Assembly: GCF_021044585.1 (NCBI RefSeq)
Contig: NZ_CP087998.1
Location: 496,001 to 560,000 of the forward strand
Source: Sulfurimonas sp. HSL-3221
Lineage (GTDB): Bacteria > Campylobacterota > Campylobacteria > Campylobacterales > Sulfurimonadaceae
DNA length: 64,000 nucleotides
Direction: 5' to 3'
The position numbers were made by a program, and so were the translations under genes. Positions 7,895-16,670 of this stretch are shown here, in pieces. The notes under the pieces are model-generated. The model ran no database searches. It worked only from the letters and a program-made list of their open reading frames with translations, and was not told where the DNA came from. Position 1 is the first letter of the stretch, and every line of letters starts with the position of its first letter.

Positions 7895-9241
7895 TCAGCG
7901 CGGGAACTTGCCGCCCTGCATCTGGCTCATCATGTTCTGCAGATCCTGCATCCCTTTTTTGCCGGAGAATTTCTTGGCCATCTTTGCGGCGTTTTTGAAC
8001 TGCTTGAGGATACGGTTGACGTCCATCTGGTCCATCCCGGCCCCTTTGGCCAGACGCTGCTTGCGGCTGTTGTTGAGCAGGTCGGGGTTCTCGCGCTCTT
8101 TGGGGGTCATGGAGCTGACCAGCGCCTTGATCTGTTTGAGTTCCTGGGAGTTCTCCAGGTCGAAGTCCTTGAGCGCCTTGGACATGTCCCCCATGCCCGG
8201 GATCATCCCCAGCAGGGATTTCATGGAGCCGAGCTTCTTCATGCTCTCCATCTGCTCGAGGAAGTCGTTGAAGTTGAACTGCCCCTTCTTGATCTTCTGG
8301 GTCAGTTTTTTCGCCTGCTTCTCATCGATGACGCTTGAGGCCTTCTCTGCCAGCCCCTCGATGTCCCCCAGTCCCATCAGGCGGTTGACGATGCGGTCGG
8401 GGAGGAAGATTTCGAGGTCCGCCATTTTTTCACCGGCACCGATAAAGCGCAGCGGCACCTGAACCTGAGAGGCGATGCCCAGCGCGACGCCGCCTTTGGC
8501 GTCACCGTCGTATTTGCTCAGGATCACTCCGTCGATCCCGATCTGCTCTTTGAAGCTCTGGGCGGTGCGGACGGCATCCTGCCCTGTCATGGAGTCGGCG
8601 ACGTAGAAGATCTCGCTCGGCTTGGCGGCGTCGCGGACCTGCTTGAGCTCCGTCATCAGCTCCTCGTCGATGGCCAGGCGTCCGGCCGTATCGACGAGCA
8701 CGACGTCGTAGAGGTTGCTTTTTGCTTTGGCCATGGCCGCCGTGACGACCTCCACCGGGTTCTTGGTCGCCTCGTCTTCATACAGGTCGACGCCGATCTG
8801 CTCCGTGATCTGGCGGAGCTGTTCGACGGCGGCCATACGCTGCAGGTCCGCCGCGACGATGAGGACCTTCTTCTTTTTCTGCTCTTTGAGGTAGGTGGCG
8901 AGTTTCCCCGTCGTCGTCGTTTTTCCCGAACCCTGAAGGCCGGTCATCAGGATGACGGTGGGGGGATTTGCCGCAAAAACGAACCCCTGGTGCCCTTCGG
9001 TTTTCAGCAGGTCGTGCAGGGTGAAGCGCATCGCGTCAAGGAACTGGTCCTTGCCGATACCGGCTTTCTTCGTATCCAGTTCGACGCGGTCGATAAGCTC
9101 TTTGACAACCTTGTGATGGACATCGGCTTTGAGCAGCGCTTTTTTCAGTTCGACAAGCGCTTTCTTCAGCGCCTTTTCATCGTCGTGGAAGCGGATCTTT
9201 TTAATGGCGGACGTAAACGAATCCGTCAGGGTATCAAACAC
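7895..9241 (-). CDS. ffh: Signal recognition particle protein Ffh
   Basis: GTPase that binds signal sequences and 4.5S RNA and targets membrane proteins co-translationally. 448 aa: N-domain helices (1-85), G-domain with the P-loop GLQGSGKTTTTGKLA (~107-121), DTAGR and TGQDA motifs (~190-230) and a SKYDGDAKGG block (~245), then the methionine-rich M-domain (310-448, ending KGMQDLQNMMSQMQGGKFPR) with the RNA-binding loop around SRKQRLAKGAGM. Complete. It has its own promoter region upstream at ~9314. Confidence 0.97.
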   Translation of the reverse strand: MFDTLTDSFTSAIKKIRFHDDEKALKKALVELKKALLKADVHHKVVKELIDRVELDTKKAGIGKDQFLDAMRFTLHDLLKTEGHQGFVFAANPPTVILMTGLQGSGKTTTTGKLATYLKEQKKKKVLIVAADLQRMAAVEQLRQITEQIGVDLYEDEATKNPVEVVTAAMAKAKSNLYDVVLVDTAGRLAIDEELMTELKQVRDAAKPSEIFYVADSMTGQDAVRTAQSFKEQIGIDGVILSKYDGDAKGGVALGIASQVQVPLRFIGAGEKMADLEIFLPDRIVNRLMGLGDIEGLAEKASSVIDEKQAKKLTQKIKKGQFNFNDFLEQMESMKKLGSMKSLLGMIPGMGDMSKALKDFDLENSQELKQIKALVSSMTPKERENPDLLNNSRKQRLAKGAGMDQMDVNRILKQFKNAAKMAKKFSGKKGMQDLQNMMSQMQGGKFPR

Positions 9242-9960
9242 GGGTGCTCCTTATGCTCTGCGTCGCAAAGCTGTTCAATCAATAATATATGGGTGCGATA
9301 TGAGTGAAGGCGCATTATAGCGAAACACCCTTTGCAGGATGTTTGATACGCTGCGTGCTTACCATATATAGCAGTATGTGACTGCCCTCTATGGTAGCTG
9401 TTGAAAAGGGCCTCCGACGCTTCTGCCGGTATCGCTAAGGGGAAAATACAAATTTCTAATATCCATATTTTTACAAATAAGTACAAACGGAAAAAGTTAA
9501 TAAAAAAAAATTATTAGAAATAAATTGAAGTGAGCGCATATTATACACCGTAAAAAACCAAAATACAACATTTATAAGAAAAAGTTTTATTAAGTATTCT
9601 TTTTTTTTCTTTAAATGTGAAAAAAAGTAACAGCTGTAACAGGTTGAATAACGGATTTTTGAATATATGTAGGGCAACATCGCCTAGAGAATGGCATAAT
9701 TTTCTTACCGCAACTCGAAAGTACAATTTGGCGTCAGGATTTTCAGTCAATTGCACTCATTTGGGAAAGGGTAAGAGGTGGCATCGGTAAGGGCTGAATG
9801 TCGCTGAGTGTTACATTACTTGTTGGCCGAGGCGAGCCGTATGGGATGGTGCTTCATCTCCAAACGGTTTTGGGCGGGTTGAACTGATCCGTAATCTGGG
9901 ATCTGCATGGACTGCTATTGTGCATTACAGATTTCTATCACAATATATAAGGAAAAAACA
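9242..9960. other. Long gene-free AT-rich intergenic region between ffh and the envelope cluster
   Basis: About 720 bases without a credible gene. Bases 9440-9680 are very AT-rich (runs of A and T, including a TTTTTTTTT run near 9600-9608), unlike the GC-rich surroundings; 9680-9960 returns to mixed composition. It separates the divergent ffh and leucine-rich lipoprotein genes and so must contain the latter's control region, but I could not assign a promoter or a known riboswitch. Confidence 0.6.
9314..9319 (-). promoter_or_regulatory. -10 box (TATAAT) for ffh
   Basis: Perfect TATAAT on the minus strand in the context CGCTATAATGC, 72 bases upstream of the ffh ATG. No good -35 is seen, as is usual for housekeeping promoters in this phylum. 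The Shine-Dalgarno sequence AAGGAG precedes the ffh start. Confidence 0.5.
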
Positions 9961-11982
9961 ATGAAACAATCACTACGTGGCGTTCGGGGTATTATGATGT
10001 CAAGTGCCGTGGGGGCGGCACTTCTGCTTTCTGGATGTGGTTCATCAACCTCCACAACAGCGACATCAGGTACCGTAGTCGGTGCCGAGCAGGCAACGGC
10101 ACTTGTCGGCACGCTTGAATGTGTGCTTGGTACGGCTACCGGCACGCTGACCAATGTTCTTAGCGCAGCTGATCTCAGCATCCTTACTTCCATCCCGCTC
10201 GACCTTGCCTCTGTTGCCAATGCGATGGTGGAACTCGGACTGACAACAACGGGTGTGACTGTCGGCGCTATGCTGGAGACAAGCGTATCTCTTAGCAATG
10301 TACTCGATATCATCGGCCTCGTCGGCGGCACGCCGGACGTTCTGGCAATCGTTGCCTCTATTAAAGATGCACTGGACCCGGCTACACTGCTGCAGACACT
10401 GCCGCTGGGCGACCTGCTGAGCGTTGCACCGAGCCTGCTGACACAGGTCATTGGCACGCTTGTTGATACGACTGCCGGTGTCGCAGAGACAGGGATCGAT
10501 GCTCTGACCTTCCTGGATGATACGGTCATGGGTGTCGGTTACGATATCGCTGCCTGTATCCCGCAGCTTGAGCCTGTCGTTGCAACGCTCGACTGTGCGA
10601 CAAACAGCGTACTGGGCGGTGCAACACTGACAGCAGAAAACCTGAAAACACTTGCGGTTGCCCTGCCGCTCGGCGACCTGCTCGGTGCCGTTCAGAGTTT
10701 GACAGGCCTGGCGGATACCGCGACACTCTCTGACCTTCTCGCCGCTCCGCTTAGCGCAGGCGACCTCCTCGGTATCCTTGGTTCACTGACCGGTGATCCG
10801 CAATCCGTCCTTTCAGATCTGACAGGCGCACTTGATCCGTCCCAGCTGACGAACATGCTGAGCCTCGGCGACCTTATCGTTGCACCGCAGGAACTCCTCG
10901 GTACGACACTCGGCACCCTGCCGGCAACCCTGCTGACAACGACAACGGGTCTGCTCGGTACGGTCGAAGGTCTGCTTGCTCAGGTGACAGGCGACCTGAC
11001 ATCTTGTCTGGATCCGAACCTGCTGGTCGGTTCACTGACAAGTCTGCTCGGTGCGCTCCCGCTGAATGGCGGCGCGCTTCCGCTGGATCCTGCAGGGCTT
11101 CTGAGCCTGGTCAGTGCTGACACGACGATCAATGACATTATCGCTGCGGCGAAAACACTGCCGGTCCTCAACGCGCTTCCGCTCGATGAGCTGATGGCGA
11201 CGAAACTGAGCATCGCCCAGCTGATGGATATTATCAATGCACTGCCGATCCCTGCACCGGTATCTACTGTGCTGACAACAGTATTGGGTGCCGTGCCGGA
11301 TCTGAACCTGCCGGCACTTTCACTGAACGACATCCTTGCGCTGCCGGGTGAAGTTCTGCCATTCGGTATCGATCCGATGGATACAAGCATCAACGGCCTC
11401 CTGACGACATCTGTCAACATGCTGGCCCTGCTGGAATCCGTAGCGCACGGTCTGAATGCTGAAGGAACAGCCTTCCTGCTCAACGCCGGTGTTGTTATGC
11501 CTGTTGTTACAACGATCGACAAGCTCGGCGGGTATGCGATCCTCGGTGGTCTGATGACCAACGTGCCGTACCTGACGCAGACACTGCCGCTGGGTGACCT
11601 GACAGGTCTGCTTCTGAACGGTGCGACTCCGACCGATCTTGGTGATCTCAGCAACCTGGTCGGTACGATCCTGGGCAGCGGTGATCCGACCGGTGCGCTT
11701 ACAAGCATCCTGAGCACGCTGACAGGTGCATCTTCCGGTGATCTCCTCGGCCTGCTCGGCGGGGACCTGCTGGGTTCACTGACCGGTACGCTCTCGGATC
11801 TGCTCAACAGCCTTGGCGGCAACCTCCTCGGCGACCTGCTGACAACACTGACAAGCCTGCTCGGCGGAGCTGATGCCTCTGCGATTACTGACCTGCTCGG
11901 CGGCCTGACAACAGATCCGACTGCACTGCTGCAGACGCTGCTTGGCCTGCTCAACGCTCAGGGCCTTGCCCTCCCGCTCTAA
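9961..11982 (+). CDS. Large leucine/threonine/glycine-rich lipoprotein with GDLL repeats
   Basis: 673-aa predicted outer-membrane lipoprotein. The signal peptide MKQSLRGVRGIMMSSAVGAA ends in the lipobox LLSGC (Cys26). The rest is low in Lys/Arg and aromatics and is built of degenerate repeats around LPLGDLL, for example LPLGDLLSVAPSLLTQVIG, LPLGDLLGAVQSL, LSLGDLIVAPQELLG and LPLGDLTGLLLNG. Cysteine motifs (TLECVLG, TLDCATNS, DLTSCLDP) recur at the boundaries of larger ~150-170-aa units. The last 120 residues are almost pure GDLLGxL repeats. A related block occurs in both Ig-like lipoproteins downstream. The ATG at 9961 has AAGGA upstream; an earlier in-frame ATG (9907) would mask the signal. 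No known family recognised; a structural or adhesive role is an inference. Confidence 0.8.
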   Translation: MKQSLRGVRGIMMSSAVGAALLLSGCGSSTSTTATSGTVVGAEQATALVGTLECVLGTATGTLTNVLSAADLSILTSIPLDLASVANAMVELGLTTTGVTVGAMLETSVSLSNVLDIIGLVGGTPDVLAIVASIKDALDPATLLQTLPLGDLLSVAPSLLTQVIGTLVDTTAGVAETGIDALTFLDDTVMGVGYDIAACIPQLEPVVATLDCATNSVLGGATLTAENLKTLAVALPLGDLLGAVQSLTGLADTATLSDLLAAPLSAGDLLGILGSLTGDPQSVLSDLTGALDPSQLTNMLSLGDLIVAPQELLGTTLGTLPATLLTTTTGLLGTVEGLLAQVTGDLTSCLDPNLLVGSLTSLLGALPLNGGALPLDPAGLLSLVSADTTINDIIAAAKTLPVLNALPLDELMATKLSIAQLMDIINALPIPAPVSTVLTTVLGAVPDLNLPALSLNDILALPGEVLPFGIDPMDTSINGLLTTSVNMLALLESVAHGLNAEGTAFLLNAGVVMPVVTTIDKLGGYAILGGLMTNVPYLTQTLPLGDLTGLLLNGATPTDLGDLSNLVGTILGSGDPTGALTSILSTLTGASSGDLLGLLGGDLLGSLTGTLSDLLNSLGGNLLGDLLTTLTSLLGGADASAITDLLGGLTTDPTALLQTLLGLLNAQGLALPL

Positions 11983-11999
11983 GCACCTCTTACCATCCT

Positions 12000-12019
12000 T
12001 TCGCAGCGCTGGCTGCGAA
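12000..12019 (+). terminator. Hairpin after the leucine-rich lipoprotein gene
   Basis: TTCGCAGC and GCTGCGAA form an 8-bp perfect stem with a GCTG loop, 17 bases after the stop codon. Only a weak, mixed sequence follows, so termination may be inefficient or factor-assisted. Confidence 0.5.
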
Positions 12020-12054
12020 CAGGATACACTGCAAAACTCTAACTTTTAATCACC

Positions 12055-12173
12055 CAAAACATAGTATTTCAACAGTGGATTTTCAAGGGTTTTCCCAACA
12101 ATCCCGATAGTTTTCATATAATATATTTTGAATTATTTTTTACTGTTATTACTATCATAAATACTATGTTTTG
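12055..12173. repeat. 15-bp perfect inverted repeat bounding an AT-rich 119-bp segment
   Basis: CAAAACATAGTATTT at 12055-12069 is the exact reverse complement of 12159-12173. The 89 bases between are AT-rich and non-coding. It lies in the 306-base gap between two lipoprotein genes. Possible explanations are a small non-autonomous element or paired regulator sites. A further 6-bp hairpin (CCGCGA/TCGCGG, 12209-12227) precedes the next gene's ribosome-binding site. Confidence 0.55.
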
Positions 12174-12288
12174 ATTCAGCTTTCTGTGATATTATTGATT
12201 GAATTCTTCCGCGATATTCTGTCGCGGGGATTGTGGCGGGAAGCGGCCTTAACCGAGATAAAAAGCTTCAAAAACGAAGGAGTGTAAA

Positions 12289-14946
12289 ATGCAATTGTTT
12301 TTGCAAACGAAGAAGGGGTTGGCACTCTTCCTCGGCATGGCGATGATGTTCATGCTGGCGGGATGCGGTGCAGACAGTGCCTTTGACAACAATGTCAAGG
12401 GTAGTGGTCTTGAGGTGACCGTTTCGCCTGCCGACGGGGCAACGGACGTTTTCCTCAATACGGACATTACGGGAACGTTTAATAAGGATCTCCAGCAGGC
12501 AACGTTGATCGAGGGGACAACGTTTTACCTGCTGGACCCGAACGACAGCATGGTGCCGGGGTCGTGGTCATACCTGAACAAGGTACTGCGCTTCAAGCCC
12601 GATGCTAATCTGACGGCGAACACCACCTACCGGTTCGTCATTACGAACGGCATCAGAGCGACGGACTACTCCCGTCTGGGCGGTGACGTCGTCACGCAGT
12701 TCACGACCGGAACGGGTCTGGGGCTTAACGTCACGCTCAATCCGCAGCAGGGCGACAGCAATGTCTCGCTCAATCCCAATATCACCGCGACGTTCAACGA
12801 GCCGGTGGATCTTTCAACAGTCGATGGCAATAGCTTCTATCTGCTCGATGGAAACAGCGTGAAAGTACCGGTGACGAAGATCGACCACACCGATGATAAC
12901 ACGACGTTGATCTTGAAACTTGCTTCCAACCTGGCGCCGTTCAGTACTTACACCACCGTCGTGACGACGGCTGTGTCGGCACCGAACGGACATACGCTCG
13001 CCGCTAACGAGACGGCCATGTTCGTGACGGGCAACTGGCTGCGCCTTGCCGTGACGATCATGCCGTCCGACGGTACGACAGGTGTGCCGATCAACACGAT
13101 GGTAACCGCCACCTTCAACAAACCGATGGATCTGTCGACGCTCAATTCGGGCAATATCTACCTGATGGATGAAAACGGCACCCACGTTCCGGGTACGCTG
13201 CATACGGCAACGGATGCGAGCGGCAATACGGTCGTGACCTTTATCCTCGATCCAGGTACGACGCTGGTTCCGAACAGCGATTACACCTTCATGGTCGAAA
13301 ACGACGTGACGTCCCTCGACGGCGAACAGCTGGGTACGGATGAGACATCGACCTTCACGACGGGCACCCAGACTGAGCTGCAGGTCTACATCGTCCCGAT
13401 GGATGGCGCGACAGGCGTTCCGGTCAGTGACGATATCGTCGCCTACTTTAACGAGGACGTCAACGAGACGACCCTTGATGCCGCGACCTTCTATCTTGAA
13501 AATAGCGGCGGCGGCCTGCTGCCGGGTACGATCGGCTATGACAGCGGCAACTATATCGCCGTCTTCAACCCGGATGCGAACCTGACGGCGTACAACACCT
13601 ACACCTTTACGGTGACAACGGGGGTTGCGGCGGTCAACGGCGACACACTTGCCAGCGACGTGAACTCAACATTCACAACCGGCAACCTGATCCGCGTCAT
13701 CGATGCGGCCGTCTTCAGTATGGGCACTACTGCCGTGGCAGCCGATACAAACGAATCGGCCCTCAACGGTGTCACGGGCAATCTGCTCGGGACAAATATT
13801 TCCCTGGGCGTCGATGGCGTGCAGGGACTGGTTGCGGCGACGATCAACTACGAGGGACTGGTGGCCGCACTCAGCGGGGAAACCAATTCGACGACGGTAC
13901 AGGAGCTCGTGGACAGTAACGTCAGTCTGACGACACTGCTGCAGATTATTTCCGATCAGATGCCGGCAGGACCGGGTAAAGATGCTGTGGATCAAATTGC
14001 GCAGGCTGTGGCTGACCAGGGCCTTGATCAGCCGGTAGCTATCGGGGACCTGTTGCAGTTCCCTGATAGTGTTCTCCCTGCGAATGTGACAGATGTTCTG
14101 GCCATGGATGGTATTTCGGCGGCAGAGGCGAATGTGGTCTCTGTGTTGAGTTCGGTTAATGCTGCACTGGCTCCGATTACACAAAGTGTTATCGAGATTC
14201 CACTCTCCATTCCGGGATTGACTGACGGTAACAGCACGCTTCGTGCGCAGCTGGTGAGTCCGCCGACAATTGCGCTGATGGTTCCGGGGGATACGATCCG
14301 CGCTTCCCAGGCAAGAATTCAGCTGAAGCTTACACTGACCGGTTCGGCGCTTACAGACCTGTTGTCGCTGCTTGGGCTCGGCACAGATGCGATCCTCAAT
14401 ATCCCGCTGTATATCGTGCTGGGTGCCGCTGAAGGCAACTTGACTACGCTTTCTGTTGACGATGTCGCGATGGCGGTACAGAACGGGCTTGCCTCAATCT
14501 ACCTCGGGACGATTCCGGATGATCAGTTCTTCTCCGATCAGCCATTGACGGCTGACAGTTTCGCACCGGTAGACCTTATCAATCTGCTTGGGCTTGCAAC
14601 CGTGACTGCCAAGGCGTATGCTGTCGGGGATTCGAACAATACGACGATGCACTTCTTGCCGATCAATGTACCGCAGATGGAGAGTGCCTTCGCACCGTTG
14701 GGAGATACGACAGGCTCATTGCTGGGAACATTGACAAGCAACCTTGAGCTGCAGGTGACACTGCTTGGCCTTCCGTTGCTTGATGTCAGCGCGCTTGCAG
14801 GGGCGTTGAGCGATCTGCTTGTGAACACGCTTGCACCGGCGTTGTCGCCGATCCTGAATATGCTGAGTGGCGCGCTCGGAGCGTATAGCGGTCAGGCCGA
14901 TGTCACGATGCTGAGTCTGATCGAGCACTATATCGAGCAGCCGTAA
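12289..14946 (+). CDS. Lipoprotein with four Ig-like (Big_5/SbsD-type) domains and a hydrophobic C-terminal module
   Basis: 885 aa. The signal peptide ends in the lipobox MLAGC (Cys26). Four Ig-like domains of ~100 residues follow (about 42-141, 144-247, 248-358, 364-464). Each opens with a pattern like VTVSPADGATDV, has an FNKDL/FNEPV/FNKPM/FNEDV strand and closes with FTTGT or VTGN, which is typical of Big_5 domains. Residues 465-885 form a second region rich in LL, GDLLQFPDSVLP and VLSSVNAALAP, ending in a hydrophobic stretch; this part is shared with the paralogue at 16671 and more loosely with the leucine-rich lipoprotein. The OmpA-family gene 57 bases downstream is likely co-transcribed. 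GAAGGAG precedes the ATG. Probably a cell-surface or periplasmic scaffold; function unknown. Confidence 0.85.
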   Translation: MQLFLQTKKGLALFLGMAMMFMLAGCGADSAFDNNVKGSGLEVTVSPADGATDVFLNTDITGTFNKDLQQATLIEGTTFYLLDPNDSMVPGSWSYLNKVLRFKPDANLTANTTYRFVITNGIRATDYSRLGGDVVTQFTTGTGLGLNVTLNPQQGDSNVSLNPNITATFNEPVDLSTVDGNSFYLLDGNSVKVPVTKIDHTDDNTTLILKLASNLAPFSTYTTVVTTAVSAPNGHTLAANETAMFVTGNWLRLAVTIMPSDGTTGVPINTMVTATFNKPMDLSTLNSGNIYLMDENGTHVPGTLHTATDASGNTVVTFILDPGTTLVPNSDYTFMVENDVTSLDGEQLGTDETSTFTTGTQTELQVYIVPMDGATGVPVSDDIVAYFNEDVNETTLDAATFYLENSGGGLLPGTIGYDSGNYIAVFNPDANLTAYNTYTFTVTTGVAAVNGDTLASDVNSTFTTGNLIRVIDAAVFSMGTTAVAADTNESALNGVTGNLLGTNISLGVDGVQGLVAATINYEGLVAALSGETNSTTVQELVDSNVSLTTLLQIISDQMPAGPGKDAVDQIAQAVADQGLDQPVAIGDLLQFPDSVLPANVTDVLAMDGISAAEANVVSVLSSVNAALAPITQSVIEIPLSIPGLTDGNSTLRAQLVSPPTIALMVPGDTIRASQARIQLKLTLTGSALTDLLSLLGLGTDAILNIPLYIVLGAAEGNLTTLSVDDVAMAVQNGLASIYLGTIPDDQFFSDQPLTADSFAPVDLINLLGLATVTAKAYAVGDSNNTTMHFLPINVPQMESAFAPLGDTTGSLLGTLTSNLELQVTLLGLPLLDVSALAGALSDLLVNTLAPALSPILNMLSGALGAYSGQADVTMLSLIEHYIEQP

Positions 14947-14967
14947 CAGATAGAATAGAGAATGAAA

Positions 14968-14984
14968 ACGGGGCCATGCCCCGT
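14968..14984 (+). other. Intercistronic hairpin between Ig-like lipoprotein and OmpA-family genes
   Basis: ACGGGGC/GCCCCGT form a 7-bp perfect stem with a 3-base loop just upstream of the OmpA-family Shine-Dalgarno sequence. There is no T-tract, so it is more likely an mRNA processing or stability element that tunes the ratio of the two proteins. Confidence 0.45.
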
Positions 14985-15003
14985 GAAAAGAAGGATAATA
15001 ATA

Positions 15004-16239
15004 ATGAGAAGATATTCATTGGCAGCGGCAGCGCTTTTGCTCACCACTGCGGCGTATGCTGATTTCCCGGCGAAACGCATTGCCTTCCCGGGGTTCTATA
15101 TCGGGGGCAATGTCGGTTACGCGACCGGCCGGGTAAATGAGACCGATACGGCCGAGGAAGCGTGTAACGGCGATCCGGCCTGTACCGTGATCAACTCCAC
15201 CATTGACGAGAACGCTTTCGGACTGAAGCTGTTCGGAGGTTACCTCTTTAACGACTTCTTCGCCATTGAAGGGGGCTATTTCAACCTCGGCGAGCTTTCG
15301 TTCAAACACGATACGAGTACGGGGGAGACCTATAAAGGTACCGCGAAGACGCAGGGGCTCAATGCCGACGTGGTCGGACACCTTCCGATCCTGTCCCAGC
15401 TGACCGCCTTTGCACGCCTCGGTGTGATGTATGCCGAAGTCAGCAAAGACTACTCCTACAGTGGCGGCACGCTCTATGTCAATGGCGTCGCGAAAGACAT
15501 GAGTCCCAGCCAGTGGGGTGCGGGCCTGAAAGTCGGCCTGGGCGTGCAGTATGACTTCACACCCCGCCTCGGTGTCCGCGGCGAATGGGAAGGCTACCAC
15601 ATGGAGGAGGACGCTTCCAATTCCGGTCTCGATATGAGCCTCTGGTCCGTCGGTGTCGTCTACCGCTTCGGAGAAGATCCGAACGCACCGGTCCCGCCGC
15701 CGGAGCCGGAAAAAGTCGTCGTGGTCAAAGAGGTCCCGGTCCCGGCCGAACCTGTTGTTGTCGAAAAAGTCGTCGAGAAAGAGGTCGTCAAAGAGGTGCC
15801 GTCGGAACCGGTCATCATCCGGAAGCCGGTTGAACGCGTCGTCCTGGCGACGGATGCACTCTTCGACTTCAACAAGGCTATCGTGAAACCGGAAGGTAAA
15901 GCTGCGATCAGAGACCTCGTGGTCAAACTGCAAAAAGACGACAAGCTGATCGTAACGGGCCATACGGACAGCATCGGTTCTGAGCTGTACAACCTCAAAC
16001 TGTCACAGCGCCGTGCCGACGCGGTCAAGAACGAACTGGTCATCAACGGCATCGACGCCGACCGTATCGAAACGAAGGCCAAAGGGGAGAGCGATCCCGT
16101 CGCGACGAATGCGACCGATGAGGGGCGCGCGCAGAACCGCCGCGTTGAAATCGACATCATCGCTGCGCCGAAAGAGCCGGGGGAAGAGATCACACCGCCG
16201 GCGGATGAAGTTACCCTCCCCGCAGGGGAAACGAAGTAA
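15004..16239 (+). CDS. OmpA-family protein (beta-barrel plus peptidoglycan-binding domain), copy 1
   Basis: 411-aa outer-membrane protein. Signal peptide MRRYSLAAAALLLTTAAYA; an eight-strand-type barrel from ~25 to 225 (GFYIGGNVGYATGR, LFGGYLFNDFFAIEGGYFNLGELS, LGVRGEWEGYHM, SVGVVYRFG). A C-x5-C pair in an extracellular loop (ACNGDPAC) may form a disulfide. A V/K/E/P-rich linker (KVVVVKEVPVPAEPVVVEKV) spans ~237-275. The C-terminal OmpA domain (~286-392) has GHTDSIGSELYNLKLSQRRA and NRRVEID. The ATG at 15004 gives the signal peptide and has AAGGA upstream. Paired with the Ig-like lipoprotein gene; the pair is duplicated downstream. Confidence 0.9.
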   Translation: MRRYSLAAAALLLTTAAYADFPAKRIAFPGFYIGGNVGYATGRVNETDTAEEACNGDPACTVINSTIDENAFGLKLFGGYLFNDFFAIEGGYFNLGELSFKHDTSTGETYKGTAKTQGLNADVVGHLPILSQLTAFARLGVMYAEVSKDYSYSGGTLYVNGVAKDMSPSQWGAGLKVGLGVQYDFTPRLGVRGEWEGYHMEEDASNSGLDMSLWSVGVVYRFGEDPNAPVPPPEPEKVVVVKEVPVPAEPVVVEKVVEKEVVKEVPSEPVIIRKPVERVVLATDALFDFNKAIVKPEGKAAIRDLVVKLQKDDKLIVTGHTDSIGSELYNLKLSQRRADAVKNELVINGIDADRIETKAKGESDPVATNATDEGRAQNRRVEIDIIAAPKEPGEEITPPADEVTLPAGETK

Positions 16240-16670
16240 CGACACACCTGCATTCAAGGAAGGAGCTCCCCGGAGCCTCCTTCATCCCTAGAACTCTCCG
16301 AACCTTTTAACGACAACACATCATCGCTTTCTATCCTGTTTCTTGCAATCAGCATGCTGCGTGACAGGTATGCCCGCCTCAGACATTGCTGCAAAGCATA
16401 TTTTTAATATTTGACGATAAAACATGACTTTTTTGCATAAAGTTTTATAAATAAAGAATATGTTCTTGATAATTTTTTGATAAATACACATAAAATAATG
16501 AAAAAATGTATTTTTTGATTTATATTAAGTCTCATGAAGATATGATTCATTTCGTTAGAAATGAGATGTCAGTGGGATGGAGGGGAAAAGTGTCACCTTC
16601 TCTCGCGGGAAGAGGTGAACGCTGTCGGTCAGGCGGTACGGCGTTTTTGATGAATCATAAGGAGTAATTG
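16240..16670. other. AT-rich intergenic region between the two lipoprotein/OmpA pairs
   Basis: About 430 bases with no gene. An imperfect GC-rich hairpin at 16259-16283 (GAAGGAGCTCC.../...GGAGCCTCCTTC) may end the first pair's transcript. 16390-16540 is strongly AT-rich. A perfect 7-bp hairpin (TCATTTC-GTTA-GAAATGA, 16547-16564) lies about 105 bases before the next start. A promoter for the second pair must be here, but I could not fix its boxes. Confidence 0.55.

Noticed and set aside
9680-9960. Possible riboswitch (considered c-di-GMP type) upstream of the leucine-rich lipoprotein
   Set aside because: I could not find the conserved core segments or a consistent pairing scheme.
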